Positions 1 to 8,746 are shown, counted from the first letter of the stretch. The stretch: 32,461 bases of DNA from Methylobacterium aquaticum (GCF_001043915.1 NZ_LABX01000043.1:1-32461); one strand, 5' to 3'. The notes: generated by a model from the letters alone, not told the origin. Numbers and translations are program-made.

Positions 1-70
1 GCGGATGGGGGATTCGGAGCCCGGGGGGTGACGCGAGAGAGGGGGCCGCATTCGGCTTGACCGCGGCGTC

Positions 71-128
71 GAACCGTCCGGTCCACGACCTCAGGATGGG
101 GTCGCGATCGGGCCTGTCTGGACGGTTC
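71..128. repeat. Imperfect cruciform in the leader before the MAPEG gene
   Basis: GAACCGTCC at 71-79 is the exact reverse complement of GGACGGTTC at 120-128, and GACC/GGTC can pair inside. The inner segment (ACCTCAGGATGGGGTCGCG) resembles the ACCTGAGGATGAGGTCGCG stretch near 11223, so it may be a worn member of the same intergenic repeat family. No gene is seen in bases 1-189. Confidence 0.4.
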
Positions 129-189
129 AGGTCGAAGCGAGTCTCGTGTCCTGATTCGTCAAACAATCAATAAACCCGACAGGTCGCCC

Positions 190-609
190 ATGAGCCCGAA
201 AGCCGTCCTCGCTCCCGTCTTCGTCCAGGTCCTGCTGACCTTCGGCCTGCTGCTCTGGACCGGGCGGGCGCGCTTCGCCGCGGCGCGGGCCGGTGCCGTG
301 ACGCTCAAGGACATCTCGCTGGGCGAGCGCACCTGGCCCGCCCCGGTGCAGCAGGTCTCGAACGCCTTCGGCAACCAGTTCGAATTGCCGGTCCTGTTCT
401 ACGTCCTGACCGGCTTCGCCCTGGCGACCGGGAAGGCCGACCACCTGTTCGTCGGCCTTGCCTGGCTGTTCGTGCTGACCCGGATTGTCCATGCGGGGAT
501 CTATGCCACCGGCAACGTGGTGATCCGGCGCTTCCAGGCTTTCCTCGCCGGGGCCGTCGTCCTGATGGCGATGTGGCTGATCTTCGCCGTCAGGATCCTG
601 CTCGCCTGA
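190..609 (+). CDS. MAPEG family membrane protein
   Basis: Encodes 139 residues with about four hydrophobic helices (roughly residues 5-24, 65-85, 88-105 and 117-138), the usual size and topology of the MAPEG family (membrane-associated proteins in eicosanoid and glutathione metabolism). The segment with N-Q-F-E-L-P-V at residues 62-68 matches the conserved polar/proline motif at the start of helix 2 in bacterial MAPEG proteins. Bacterial members are mostly uncharacterised; some family members are glutathione transferases or peroxidases, so no reaction can be assigned. It probably sits in the inner membrane. The ATG at 190 is chosen because the first helix begins right after it; only a weak purine run precedes it. 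It stands alone, followed by a convergent small lipoprotein gene. Confidence 0.8.
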   Translation: MSPKAVLAPVFVQVLLTFGLLLWTGRARFAAARAGAVTLKDISLGERTWPAPVQQVSNAFGNQFELPVLFYVLTGFALATGKADHLFVGLAWLFVLTRIVHAGIYATGNVVIRRFQAFLAGAVVLMAMWLIFAVRILLA

Positions 610-659
610 CTGACGCCGGCTTCTCGCCATCCGGGCGCCAGGAGGGTAAGGGGGCCTCT

Positions 660-848
660 TCAGTAGCGCGGGGCCCGCGGCGGCGGGTTGCCGTATTCGA
701 GCTGCGTCTTGGCGTCGTAGGGCCGGCGCGGCGGCGGGGTGAGGTCGACGGCCGGCGCCGCCGGGGCGGTGGCGCAGGCGCCGGCCGCCAGCGCGATCAG
801 GCCGGCGAGACTCACGGCGAGGGCGGACGGGATGGGACGAGGGATCAT
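660..848 (-). CDS. Small putative lipoprotein, hypothetical
   Basis: A 62-residue reading frame with a clear export signal: an N-terminal Arg, a hydrophobic core (LAVSLAGLIALAAG) and a Cys at about residue 25 in the context A-A-G-A-C. This is a relaxed lipobox, since Leu is not at -3. The mature part is short, proline-rich and ends in P-P-P-R-A-P-R-Y, a pattern common among small alphaproteobacterial lipoproteins of unknown role. If lipidated it would be anchored in an envelope membrane facing the periplasm. It lies between convergent MAPEG and divergent RsmB-like genes. The frame stays open far upstream, but the signal peptide fixes the likely start at 848. Confidence 0.55.
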   Translation of the reverse strand: MIPRPIPSALAVSLAGLIALAAGACATAPAAPAVDLTPPPRRPYDAKTQLEYGNPPPRAPRY

Positions 849-950
849 GCGAGCGGAACTCCGGCTCTGCGGGAGGAACGGCCAAGGTTTCGGCACGGTC
901 CACGCCGAAAGCTTGGCCCGTATGGGCCGGTCCCGTGGCACGAGCGTGGC

Positions 951-1010
951 GGTTTCGCGGCCGCAGGTTTCGCGACCGCGGGTGTCGCGACCGGAGGTGT
1001 CGCGATGACC
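951..1010 (+). repeat. Four 15-bp tandem repeats spanning the RBS and start codon of the RsmB-like gene
   Basis: Four imperfect copies of GGTKTCGCGACCGSR-type units lie head to tail at 951-965, 966-980, 981-995 and 996-1010. The GGAGG Shine-Dalgarno (993-997) is made at the junction of copies 3 and 4. The fourth copy holds the ATG (1005). Read in the gene's frame the array would encode G-F/V-A-x-x pentapeptides. Confidence 0.75.
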
Positions 1011-2297
1011 CCCGGCGCCCGCCTCTCCGCCGCCATCGAGGTCCTGGCCGACATCGCCGAGCGCCGCCGCCCGGTGGCCGATGCCCTGAAGGATTGGGGC
1101 CTCGCCCACCGCTTCGCCGGGTCCGGCGACCGCGCCACCATCGCCACCCTGGTCTACGACGCCCTGCGCCGCCGCGCCTCCGCCGCCTGGATCATGGGCG
1201 AGGACAGCCCGCGCGCCGTGCTGGTCGGCTCCCTGCGGCTCCAGCGCGGCCTCGCGGCCCAGACCATCGCCGACCTGTTCACCGGCGAGCGCTTCGCGCC
1301 CGCCCCGCTCACCGAGGCCGAGCGGACGCGGCTCGAGACCGGCACCCTCGCCGACGCCCCCGTCCCGATCGCCGGCGACGTGCCCGAATGGGTGGTGCCC
1401 TCCCTCGCAGGCTTGCTGGGCGACGACCTCCTGCCCGAATTGCGGGCGCTTGCCCGCCGCGCGCCTCTCGACATCCGGGTCAACACGCTCAAGGCGACCC
1501 GCGACGGGACGCGGGAGGCGCTCGCCCATCTCTCGCCCGAGCCGACGCCCCTGGCGCCCGACGGTCTTCGGGTGCCGCTCGGCGACGACGGGCGCGGTCC
1601 GGCGCTGCATGTCGAGCCGGAATTCCTCGACGGCTGGTTCGAGATCCAGGACGAGGGCTCCCAGCTCGCCGCCCGTCTCTCCGGGGTGAAGCCCGGCATG
1701 ACCGTGATCGATCTCTGCGCCGGCGGCGGCGGCAAGACCCTGGCTCTCGCGGCGCTGATGACCAATGCGGGCCGGCTCGTGGCCAGCGACGGCGATCCCC
1801 GCCGCCTCGCGCCGATCCACGAGCGCTTGCGCCGGGCGGGCGCGGCGGCGGAGGTTCGCACGCCCCGCGGCGGCAAGGGCCGGCCGGACGTGCTCACCGA
1901 TCTCGACGGCCAGGCCGACCTCGTCCTCGTCGATGCGCCCTGCACCGGCTCGGGGACGTGGCGGCGCAACCCGGACGCCAAATGGCGCCTGCGCCCCGGC
2001 AGCCTCGCTGCCCGCGTGGCCGAGCAGGCGGCGGTGCTCGACCGCGCCGCCCGGCTGGTCCGGCCGGGCGGGCGGATCGCCTACGTCACCTGCTCGCTCC
2101 TGCCGGAGGAGAACGACGCGGCGGTGGCGGGGCTCCTGGGCCGCCGCGACGATCTGGCGCCCGGCGCCGCCGACCTGCCGGAGGCGGTCGCCGCCCGGCT
2201 GCGCCGCACCGCCCACGGCGTCCAGATGAGCCCGGAGCGCACCGGCACCGACGGCTTCTACGTCGCGCTCCTGGAGCGCCGGTCCGCCCACCCGTGA
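1005..2297 (+). CDS. RsmB/NOP family SAM-dependent RNA (cytosine-C5) methyltransferase
   Basis: A 430-residue protein with an N-terminal NusB-like helical region (residues 1-130) and a C-terminal Rossmann methyltransferase domain. The SAM motif is D-L-C-A-G-G-G-G-K-T at 236-245. The two family cysteines are present: D-A-P-C-T-G-S-G (Cys313) and Y-V-T-C-S (Cys363), the proton-elimination and nucleophile residues of m5C methyltransferases. Family members transfer methyl from SAM to C5 of cytosine, classically 16S rRNA C967 for RsmB. The exact target is not certain because alphaproteobacteria carry several paralogues. The start at 1005 has GGAGG seven bases upstream, both inside a tandem repeat. 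The open frame continues upstream but without family similarity. Confidence 0.88.
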   Translation: MTPGARLSAAIEVLADIAERRRPVADALKDWGLAHRFAGSGDRATIATLVYDALRRRASAAWIMGEDSPRAVLVGSLRLQRGLAAQTIADLFTGERFAPAPLTEAERTRLETGTLADAPVPIAGDVPEWVVPSLAGLLGDDLLPELRALARRAPLDIRVNTLKATRDGTREALAHLSPEPTPLAPDGLRVPLGDDGRGPALHVEPEFLDGWFEIQDEGSQLAARLSGVKPGMTVIDLCAGGGGKTLALAALMTNAGRLVASDGDPRRLAPIHERLRRAGAAAEVRTPRGGKGRPDVLTDLDGQADLVLVDAPCTGSGTWRRNPDAKWRLRPGSLAARVAEQAAVLDRAARLVRPGGRIAYVTCSLLPEENDAAVAGLLGRRDDLAPGAADLPEAVAARLRRTAHGVQMSPERTGTDGFYVALLERRSAHP

Positions 2298-2405
2298 GCG
2301 ATGCGCGGTGCATCGTCCCGCCGGCCCGGTACTTTTCTGCCGTGCATTGGCGGCGGCTTGGCGTATGCAGGCCGAGGGGAGTCCCGGGGGCCGGCAAGCC
2401 TTGCA

Positions 2406-2431
2406 CTGGTGAGCCTTGCTGGTGAGCCTTG
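2406..2431. repeat. Perfect 13-bp tandem duplication
   Basis: CTGGTGAGCCTTG occurs twice back to back (2406-2418, 2419-2431), with a partial match (AAGCCTTGCA) just before. It lies in the 174-bp gap between the RsmB-like gene and the hydrolase gene; the rest of that gap shows nothing clear. Confidence 0.75.
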
Positions 2432-2471
2432 GGGGCACCGTCGGGGTCTTGGCGCGTATCGGACGGTCGGC

Positions 2472-3512
2472 ATGGCGCTGCATCGCAGGACGTTGCTCAC
2501 GGGAGCGGCTGCCCTCGCCCTCGCGCCGGCGGCCGGGCAGGAGAGACCAGTAGGCCCGCTGACCGGTGGTCCGGACAGGACGCCGGCGGACCGGCCTTCC
2601 GGGACGGCCCTGGGCCATGACGCGCCGCCGGAGACCGCCCCCGGTGCCGCCCTGGAGGTGATGCGGCTCTGGCCCGGCACGCCGCCGGGGGGCGGGGGGC
2701 CCGGTCCGGACGGGCCGCGCTTCGACGAGAGCCGCGAGGGCGTGGTCACCGGCGTCGCCGAGCCGTGCCTGCTGGTGATGCGTCCGGCGCGGTCGACCGG
2801 AACCGCGATGGTGATCGCCGCCGGCGGCGGCTACCGCCGCATCGATCTCGGCCACGAGGCGGTGCCGGTCGGGCGCTGGCTCAACACCCTCGGCGTCACC
2901 GCCTTCGCGCTGGTCTACCGGCTGCCCGGCGAAGGCTGGGCGGCGGGGGCCGACGCGCCGATCCAGGATGCCTTGCGGGCGACGCGCCTGGTGCGGGCCC
3001 GGGCCCGGCGCTACGGCTACGAGCCGAACCGGGTCGGGGTGATGGGCTTCTCCGCCGGCGGCCACCTGATGGGCGCGGCCAGCACCCGCTTCGCCGCGCC
3101 GCTCTACCGGCCCGTGGACGAGGACGACGCGGTCTCGGCCCGGCCCGACGTCGCGGCGCTGATCTACCCGGTCATCACCCTCAAGCCGCCCTTCGACCGC
3201 ACGTCGAGCCGCCGCGTCCTCGTCGGCGACAGCCCGACCCGCATCGCCACCGAGACCTACTCGGTCGAGACCCGCGTTCCGCCCGAGGCCCCGCCGACCT
3301 TCCTGGCCCAGGCGGCGGACGACCCGATCGCCGTCGTCGACAATTCCCTCCTGATGTTCGCGGCTTTGCGGGCCGTGGAGGTGCCGGTGGAGATGCACCT
3401 GTTCGAGCGCGGTGGCCACGGCTTCAACCTTGGCGTGCCGGGATCGCCGGCGGCGGCTTGGCCGGGCCTGTTCGCGACCTGGGCGCGGCGGCGCGGGTTC
3501 ATCCGGGCGTGA
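2472..3512 (+). CDS. Exported alpha/beta hydrolase (acetyl-xylan-esterase-like)
   Basis: A 346-residue serine hydrolase. The N-terminus (M-A-L-H-R-R-T-L-L-T-G-A-A-A-L-A-L-A-P) is a signal peptide with an Arg pair, compatible with Tat export. The catalytic set is visible: nucleophile G-F-S-A-G-G-H (Ser194), acid near A-D-D-P (Asp283/284) and base G-G-H-G-F (His316). A-A-G-G-G-Y at 116-121 would form the oxyanion hole. This arrangement is typical of the bacterial esterases often annotated as alpha/beta hydrolase or endo-1,4-beta-xylanase-like, acting on acetylated sugars; the true substrate is not known. The ATG at 2472 is preferred over an upstream frame start at 2301 because it begins the signal peptide. 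Confidence 0.8.
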   Translation: MALHRRTLLTGAAALALAPAAGQERPVGPLTGGPDRTPADRPSGTALGHDAPPETAPGAALEVMRLWPGTPPGGGGPGPDGPRFDESREGVVTGVAEPCLLVMRPARSTGTAMVIAAGGGYRRIDLGHEAVPVGRWLNTLGVTAFALVYRLPGEGWAAGADAPIQDALRATRLVRARARRYGYEPNRVGVMGFSAGGHLMGAASTRFAAPLYRPVDEDDAVSARPDVAALIYPVITLKPPFDRTSSRRVLVGDSPTRIATETYSVETRVPPEAPPTFLAQAADDPIAVVDNSLLMFAALRAVEVPVEMHLFERGGHGFNLGVPGSPAAAWPGLFATWARRRGFIRA

Positions 3513-3610
3513 GAGACCGGCTTTTCGAAGGTGCCGGTCTTCCTATCCGACAAGCTCCATACTCGCCGTTCCAACTCCCCGATTGACACCGGCTTCGGCC
3601 CAGCCACATC

Positions 3611-4552
3611 ATGCCGTCCGTGACCGAACTGCCCCCCGACCCGACCCTCTCCGCCCCGCTCGCCCATCTCCAGGGCGAGTCCCCGCCGGCCCCGGCCTGG
3701 TTCCGGGACGCGGTCGCGGTCGCCCCCGCAATCGGGCGCGTCAGCGTGAGGGGCGCCCGCCTCGAGACCTTCGCCTGGGGCGAGCGTGGCCGGCCCGGGC
3801 TGATGCTGCTGCATGGCAGCGGAGCGCATGCGGGCTGGTGGCGCTTCACCGCGCCGTACCTCGCAGAGGGGTATCGGGTCGCGGCCCTGTCCTGGTCCGG
3901 CATGGGCGGGTCGGACTGGCGCGAGACGTATGATCTCGACACCTTCGCCGACGAGATCGAGGCGGTGGCGGAGGAGGCCGGCCTGTTCGCCGCCGGGGCA
4001 CCCGTGATGGTCGGGCACTCCTTCGGCTGTTTCCCGATGCTGACCGAGGCCGGGCGGCAGGCCGGCCGCTGGCGCGGCGCCGTCATCGTCGATCCGCCGA
4101 TCTTCTCGCCCGAGCGCCGCACCGGCCGCCGGCGCGAGGATGGACGCATCGGGCAGCACCGGATCTACCCGACCCTGGAGGCGGCGCTGGCGCGGTTCCG
4201 CTTCGCGCCGGTGCAGCCCTGCGACGCGCTCTACATCGCCGATCTGATCGCCCGGGAATCGCTGAAGGTAGTCGAGGGCGGCTGGACCTGGCGCTTCGAT
4301 CCGTCGATGTGGGCCCGCCTCGCCCTGCCGGACCGGGCCGCGATGGTGCGGCAAGCCCGCTGCCCGCTCGCCCTCGTCACCGGCGCCCGCTCGGACCTGA
4401 TGCGGCCGGCCGATGCGGCCTATGTCCAGAGCCTGCTGCCGCCGGGCTCGCCCCGGATCGACCTGCCGGAAGCCTATCACCACGTGATGGTCGACCAGCC
4501 GCTCGCCTTCGTGGCGGCGCTCCGGACGCTGCTGGGGCTCTGGCCGGATTGA
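3611..4552 (+). CDS. Cytoplasmic alpha/beta hydrolase
   Basis: A 313-residue alpha/beta-fold hydrolase without a signal peptide. L-L-H-G-S-G at 66-71 provides the oxyanion region, G-H-S-F-G at 135-139 carries the nucleophile Ser137, and the Y-H-H-V near residues 289-292 provides the base. G-A-R-S-D is near the usual position of the acidic residue. Such proteins hydrolyse esters, epoxides, haloalkanes or C-C bonds; nothing here fixes the substrate. It follows the exported hydrolase after 98 bp on the same strand, so co-expression is possible but not shown. A strong hairpin follows directly after the stop codon. Confidence 0.78.
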   Translation: MPSVTELPPDPTLSAPLAHLQGESPPAPAWFRDAVAVAPAIGRVSVRGARLETFAWGERGRPGLMLLHGSGAHAGWWRFTAPYLAEGYRVAALSWSGMGGSDWRETYDLDTFADEIEAVAEEAGLFAAGAPVMVGHSFGCFPMLTEAGRQAGRWRGAVIVDPPIFSPERRTGRRREDGRIGQHRIYPTLEAALARFRFAPVQPCDALYIADLIARESLKVVEGGWTWRFDPSMWARLALPDRAAMVRQARCPLALVTGARSDLMRPADAAYVQSLLPPGSPRIDLPEAYHHVMVDQPLAFVAALRTLLGLWPD

Positions 4553-4555
4553 GAA

Positions 4556-4577
4556 GGGAGGCCCTGCGGGGCCTCCC
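4556..4577. terminator. GC-rich hairpin between convergent genes
   Basis: GGGAGGCCC (4556-4564) pairs perfectly with GGGCCTCCC (4569-4577) across a TGCG loop, four bases after the hydrolase stop and 20 bases before the stop of the convergent small gene. There is no U-tract, so a bidirectional or Rho-assisted terminator is the likeliest role. Confidence 0.6.
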
Positions 4578-4597
4578 TGCCGACTTGCGGGCGTGGC

Positions 4598-4834
4598 TCA
4601 GACGCAGCGGCGCACCTTGCGCACCACCACCCGGCCGAAGGGCCCGCGGGTGCGGGTCACCTTGACCACGCAGCGCGGGCCGCGGCGCACCACCCGGCGG
4701 GTGACGTATTGCGCCTGCTCGATCGAGGCGACGGGCGCGACATGGTGGCTGGGGGCGACCGGCAGGGCCGCGGCCGGCGCGAGGCTGAAGGCCGTGGCGA
4801 GGGTAGCGGCAGTCCCGAGGACGATGGCTCGCAT
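4598..4834 (-). CDS. Small secreted basic protein, hypothetical
   Basis: A 78-residue protein with a typical Sec signal peptide (M-R-A-I-V-L-G-T-A-A-T-L-A-T-A-F-S-L-A-P-A-A-A, cleavage expected near residue 23). The mature chain is strongly basic, with R-R-V-V-R-R and V-R-K-V-R-R, and has two Cys (P-R-C-V-V-K and a penultimate R-R-C-V) that could form a disulfide. I do not recognise a family. A purine run (AGGGAA) lies about 8 bases before the ATG. It is divergent from guaA and convergent with the hydrolase gene. A periplasmic role is inferred only from the signal peptide. Confidence 0.6.
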   Translation of the reverse strand: MRAIVLGTAATLATAFSLAPAAALPVAPSHHVAPVASIEQAQYVTRRVVRRGPRCVVKVTRTRGPFGRVVVRKVRRCV

Positions 4835-4974
4835 GGCGAGGTTCCCTGTCTGCTGGGTTGGGTGGCCTCTCTCGCTGTTAGCGCATGAACGTCCGGTTAA
4901 TGCCGTGCATGCACCTTGGCTCCGCGGTTGCGATGCGTTGCGCCGAACGCGGCCCTCGTCTAACTCATCGTCCC

Positions 4975-6531
4975 ATGACGACCGAGCACGACAAGATCCT
5001 CATCATCGATTTCGGCAGCCAGGTGACCCAGCTCATCGCCCGAAGGGTGCGTGAGGAGGGCGTCTATTCCGAGATCGTTCCGTTCCAGGCGGCCGAGGCG
5101 GCCTTCGCGGCGATGAAGCCGAAGGCGGTGATCCTGTCGGGCGGGCCGGAATCGGTCACGGTCGACTCCTCGCCGCGGGCGCCGCAAGGCGTGTTCGAGG
5201 CCGGCGTTCCGGTGCTCGGCATCTGCTACGGCGAGCAGACCATGGCGGCGCAGCTCGGCGGCGAGGTCGAGGGTGGGCATCACGCCGAGTTCGGCCGGGC
5301 CGAGGTCGAGATCATCGCCGACAGCGCGCTGTTTCGCGGCGTCTGGCATGTCGGCGAGAGATATCCCGTCTGGATGAGCCACGGCGACCGGGTGACGAAG
5401 CTGCCCGACGGCTTCACCACCGTGGCGATCTCCCCCAATGCCCCCTTCGCGGCGGTGGCGGACGAGGACCGGAAATTCTACGCGGTGCAGTTCCACCCCG
5501 AGGTGGCCCATACCCCGCACGGCGCGCTGCTGATCCGCAACTTCGTGCGCGACATCGCGGGCTGCACCGGCGACTGGTCGATGGCCGCTTTTCGCGATGA
5601 GGCGATCGCCCGGATCCGCCAGCAGGTCGGCGGCGCGAAGGTGCTGTGCGGCCTGTCCGGCGGCGTCGATTCGGCGGTGGCGGCGGTGCTGATCCACGAG
5701 GCGATCGGCGAGCAGCTCACCTGCGTCTTCGTCGATCACGGCCTGCTGCGCCAGGGCGAGGCCGAGGAGGTGGTGCGGCTGTTTCGCGACCACTACAACA
5801 TTCCGCTCGTCCACGTTCAGGCGTCGGACCTGTTCCTCGGCGAGCTCGCCGGGGTCACGGATCCGGAAGTCAAGCGCAAGACGATCGGCCGCCTGTTCAT
5901 CGACGTGTTCGAGGCCGAGGCCAAGAAGATCGGCGGCGCCGACTTCCTGGCGCAAGGCACGCTCTATCCCGACGTGATCGAGAGCGTGTCGTTCACCGGC
6001 GGTCCGTCGGTCACGATCAAGAGCCACCACAATGTCGGCGGCCTGCCCGCCCGCATGAACATGACGCTCGTGGAGCCCCTGCGCGAGCTGTTCAAGGACG
6101 AGGTCCGGGTGCTCGGCCGCGAGCTCGGCCTGCCCGACGCCTTCGTCGGCCGCCACCCCTTTCCGGGGCCGGGCCTCGCCATCCGGTGCCCCGGCGAGAT
6201 CACGGCCGAGAAGCTCGATGCCCTGCGCAAGGCCGATGCGATCTACCTGGACGAGATCCGCAAGGCCGGGCTCTACGACACGATCTGGCAGGCTTTCGCG
6301 GTGATCCTGCCGGTCAAGACCGTCGGCGTGATGGGCGACGGTCGCACCTACGACCATGTCTGTGCGCTCCGCGCCGTCACCTCGGTCGACGGCATGACGG
6401 CCGACTTCTACCCCTTCGACATGGCGTTCCTGGGTCGGGTCGCGACCCGGATCATCAACGAGGTCAAGGGCATCAACCGGGTCACCTACGACATCACCTC
6501 CAAGCCCCCCGGCACGATCGAGTGGGAGTGA
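4975..6531 (+). CDS. guaA: GMP synthase (glutamine-hydrolysing)
   Basis: A 518-residue protein that converts XMP to GMP using ATP and glutamine, the last step of guanine nucleotide synthesis. The N-terminal class I glutamine amidotransferase domain has G-I-C-Y-G-E-Q with the nucleophile Cys84 and F-H-P-E-V with His174 and Glu176. The ATP-pyrophosphatase domain has the P-loop S-G-G-V-D-S at 228-233. The C-terminal dimerisation domain ends in the family-typical P-P-G-T-I-E-W-E. The full length matches the family. The ATG at 4975 is chosen because alignment of the family begins at [10 protein letters not shown]; 30 more codons are open upstream but lack family character. It appears monocistronic. 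Confidence 0.97.
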   Translation: MTTEHDKILIIDFGSQVTQLIARRVREEGVYSEIVPFQAAEAAFAAMKPKAVILSGGPESVTVDSSPRAPQGVFEAGVPVLGICYGEQTMAAQLGGEVEGGHHAEFGRAEVEIIADSALFRGVWHVGERYPVWMSHGDRVTKLPDGFTTVAISPNAPFAAVADEDRKFYAVQFHPEVAHTPHGALLIRNFVRDIAGCTGDWSMAAFRDEAIARIRQQVGGAKVLCGLSGGVDSAVAAVLIHEAIGEQLTCVFVDHGLLRQGEAEEVVRLFRDHYNIPLVHVQASDLFLGELAGVTDPEVKRKTIGRLFIDVFEAEAKKIGGADFLAQGTLYPDVIESVSFTGGPSVTIKSHHNVGGLPARMNMTLVEPLRELFKDEVRVLGRELGLPDAFVGRHPFPGPGLAIRCPGEITAEKLDALRKADAIYLDEIRKAGLYDTIWQAFAVILPVKTVGVMGDGRTYDHVCALRAVTSVDGMTADFYPFDMAFLGRVATRIINEVKGINRVTYDITSKPPGTIEWE

Positions 6532-6550
6532 GCCACACGACCGGCTCATA

Positions 6551-6576
6551 ACCCCCGGGCGGTGCGCCGCCGGGGT
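6551..6576. terminator. Hairpin after guaA
   Basis: ACCCC(CG)GGCGG and CCGCCGGGGT pair around a TGCG loop, with one bulged base, 20 bases past the guaA stop. It is followed by TAAAA rather than T residues on the plus strand, so it may act as a Rho-assisted stop or mRNA 3'-end stabiliser. Confidence 0.5.
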
Positions 6577-6682
6577 AAAAGCCGAGAATGCGACTCAACC
6601 TGCAGCACTAAATCTTATAGTGTAGCGCCCCGGGGATGCGCGCGGCGGGGAACAGCCCGCGGTGCGGTGAGGCTGTTTGGCG

Positions 6683-8740
6683 ATGCGGAGTGAAGCGATC
6701 GCGGTCTGCGCGGAGGCACCTGATACAGGCTCCGCGCTTCACAATGCCTATTCCCGCCTCGTCTGGAACGCCGCCGACCATGCCCTGTGCCTCCTCGACC
6801 CGGCCGGGCGGGTGGTGGCCTGGAACCCCGGGGCCGAGCATCTCACCGGCTACCCGGCCGCGGAGGTCGTCGGCCGTGCCTTCACGTATGGCGATGAACC
6901 CGAGGACGCCGCCCTCGCCCTCGCGGCGGCGCGGCAGGCGGGACGCTACGAGACGGATGGCTGGTGGCCGCGGCGCGACGGCAGCCGGTTCCGCGCCCAC
7001 ACGGTGATCGCGGCCATCCGCGACGGCGACAGGCTCGCCGGCTTCGCCCAGATCATCCGTGACGCGACCCCGCAGCGGGCGGAGGGCGGCCAATTCGAGG
7101 CGGTGGCGCTGATCCTCGATCTCGCCCTCTCGACGATGTCCCAGGGCCTGTGCCTGTTCGATGCCGACGGCAAGGCGCGGCTCCTCAACCAGCGCTTCTT
7201 CGCGATGTTCGCCGCCACCGCCGGGCGCGACCTCGTCGGGGTGCCGGTCGAGGCGCTCTGGGCCCTCGCCTTCGTGGGGCCGCAAGCCGAAGCGCGCGAG
7301 GGCGCCGCCCTGCTCGCCGGGCACGAGGCGGCGCTCGGCCGCGGCGAGACGGTGGTGATCCCGACGTCGGACGGCCGCGCGATCGCGCTGGTGCGCCGCG
7401 GCGTGCCGGGCGGGGCCTTCGTGGTCACCTTCGAGGACGTGACGCGCCAGCGCGAGGCCGAGCTGGAGATCAGCCGGCTCGCCCATCACGACGTGCTGAC
7501 CGGCCTCGCCAACCGGGCGATGCTGTGGCGGCGCCTGCGCGAGAGCATCGCCGACGGGGCGCTGTCGGCCGGCACTGCGCTCCTCTTCCTCGACCTCGAC
7601 GGGTTCAAGGCCGTCAACGACGAGCTTGGGCACCAGGCGGGCGATGCGCTGTTGCAGCAGGTGGCCGAGCGCCTGCGCCGGGCCATGCCGGAGGCCGGCC
7701 TCGCCGCCCGGTTCGGCGGCGACGAGTTCGCCCTGCTGCTGCCGGGAACGGCCGGGGAGATGGCGGTGTCCCTCGCCGAGGGGCTGCTGATCGAGCTTGC
7801 CCGGCCCTACCCGATCGAGGGCCATCGGCCGTGCCTCGTGACGGCCAGCATCGGCATCGCCTTCGCGGATCCCGGCACCACTCCCGACGCGATGCTGCAC
7901 CGGGCCGATTGCGCGCTCTACGCCGCCAAGGGGGCCGGCAAGGCCGCCTGGCGCCCCTTCACCCCGGAGCTGGAGACCGAACGCAGCGACGAGGGGCGCC
8001 TGGAGCAGGACCTGCGGCGCGCCCTCGCGGCCGGCCAGCTCGGCGTCGCCTACCAGCCGATCATCGGGCTCGCCCACGGCGCGGTCACCGCCCGCGAGGC
8101 GCTGCTGCGCTGGACGCATCCGGAGCGCGGCCCGATCTCGCCCCGGCGCTTCATCCCCCTCGCCGAGAAGTCGGATCTGATCCGGAGGCTCGGCCTGTGG
8201 GTGCTCGACCGCGCCTGCCGCGATGCCGCCGCCTGGCCCGATCCGGCGCGGATCTGCGTCAACGTCTCGGTGCGCCAGCTCGGCGACGGCAGCCTGCCGC
8301 GGGCGGTGCAGGAGATCCTCGCGCAGACCGGACTGGCGCCCCGGCGCCTGGAACTCGAGATCACCGAGACGGTGCTGAGCAACACCGCCAACGGCATCGT
8401 CGACGACCTGCAACTCCTCCACGCCATGGGCGTCCGCATCTCCCTCGACGATTTCGGCGTCGGCTCGTCGTCCCTCGGCCGGCTGCGCGCCTACCCGTTC
8501 GACCGGATCAAGCTCGACGCCTCCTTCGTGCGCGACGCCGTCGAGCGGCCGGATTGCCGGGCGATCGTCGGCGTCGTGGCGGAACTCGGCCGGCGCCTCG
8601 GCATCGAGACGGTGGCGGAAGGCGTCGAGACGCCGGCCCAGCTCGCCGTGGTGCACGAGGAGGGGTTTACCGAAGGGCAGGGCTACCTGTTCGGTCGCGC
8701 GGTCATGGCGTCCCCGGCGGCGAGGGCCGCCGGGGGGTGA
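6683..8740 (+). CDS. PAS-PAS-GGDEF-EAL cyclic-di-GMP turnover protein
   Basis: A 685-residue soluble protein. A PAS domain (about 20-130) and a second PAS-like domain (about 143-255) precede a GGDEF domain with intact G-G-D-E-F at 345-349 and an EAL domain with E-A-L-L-R-W at 472-477. The EAL domain keeps the metal and catalytic signature: N-V-S-V-R-Q, E-L-E-I-T-E, L-D-D-F-G-V-G, K-L-D, A-E-G-V-E-T and Q-G-Y-L-F. It therefore looks competent to hydrolyse c-di-GMP. The allosteric RxxD I-site expected before GGDEF is missing, so product inhibition of the cyclase half is unlikely. With no membrane segment, a cytosolic signal sensed by PAS is inferred. The ATG at 6683 is preferred over a TTG six bases earlier because of its spacing from GTGAGG. 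Confidence 0.9.
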   Translation: MRSEAIAVCAEAPDTGSALHNAYSRLVWNAADHALCLLDPAGRVVAWNPGAEHLTGYPAAEVVGRAFTYGDEPEDAALALAAARQAGRYETDGWWPRRDGSRFRAHTVIAAIRDGDRLAGFAQIIRDATPQRAEGGQFEAVALILDLALSTMSQGLCLFDADGKARLLNQRFFAMFAATAGRDLVGVPVEALWALAFVGPQAEAREGAALLAGHEAALGRGETVVIPTSDGRAIALVRRGVPGGAFVVTFEDVTRQREAELEISRLAHHDVLTGLANRAMLWRRLRESIADGALSAGTALLFLDLDGFKAVNDELGHQAGDALLQQVAERLRRAMPEAGLAARFGGDEFALLLPGTAGEMAVSLAEGLLIELARPYPIEGHRPCLVTASIGIAFADPGTTPDAMLHRADCALYAAKGAGKAAWRPFTPELETERSDEGRLEQDLRRALAAGQLGVAYQPIIGLAHGAVTAREALLRWTHPERGPISPRRFIPLAEKSDLIRRLGLWVLDRACRDAAAWPDPARICVNVSVRQLGDGSLPRAVQEILAQTGLAPRRLELEITETVLSNTANGIVDDLQLLHAMGVRISLDDFGVGSSSLGRLRAYPFDRIKLDASFVRDAVERPDCRAIVGVVAELGRRLGIETVAEGVETPAQLAVVHEEGFTEGQGYLFGRAVMASPAARAAGG
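8712..8735. terminator. Perfect 10-bp hairpin inside the end of the GGDEF/EAL gene
   Basis: CCCCGGCGGC (8712-8721) pairs with GCCGCCGGGG (8726-8735) around GAGG. It lies within the last ten codons (encoding S-P-A-A-R-A-A-G-G). The next, convergent gene stops six bases beyond, so this could be the shared terminator. Confidence 0.5.
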
Positions 8741-8746
8741 GGGCGA

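Noticed and set aside
660..3419. 919-codon open frame on the minus strand across RsmB-like and esterase genes
   Set aside because: It is the antisense shadow of two GC-rich genes; only its last 62 codons (signal peptide and lipobox) look like a protein.
4835..4974. Purine riboswitch before guaA
   Set aside because: No aptamer core or paired stems typical of the purine class could be found.
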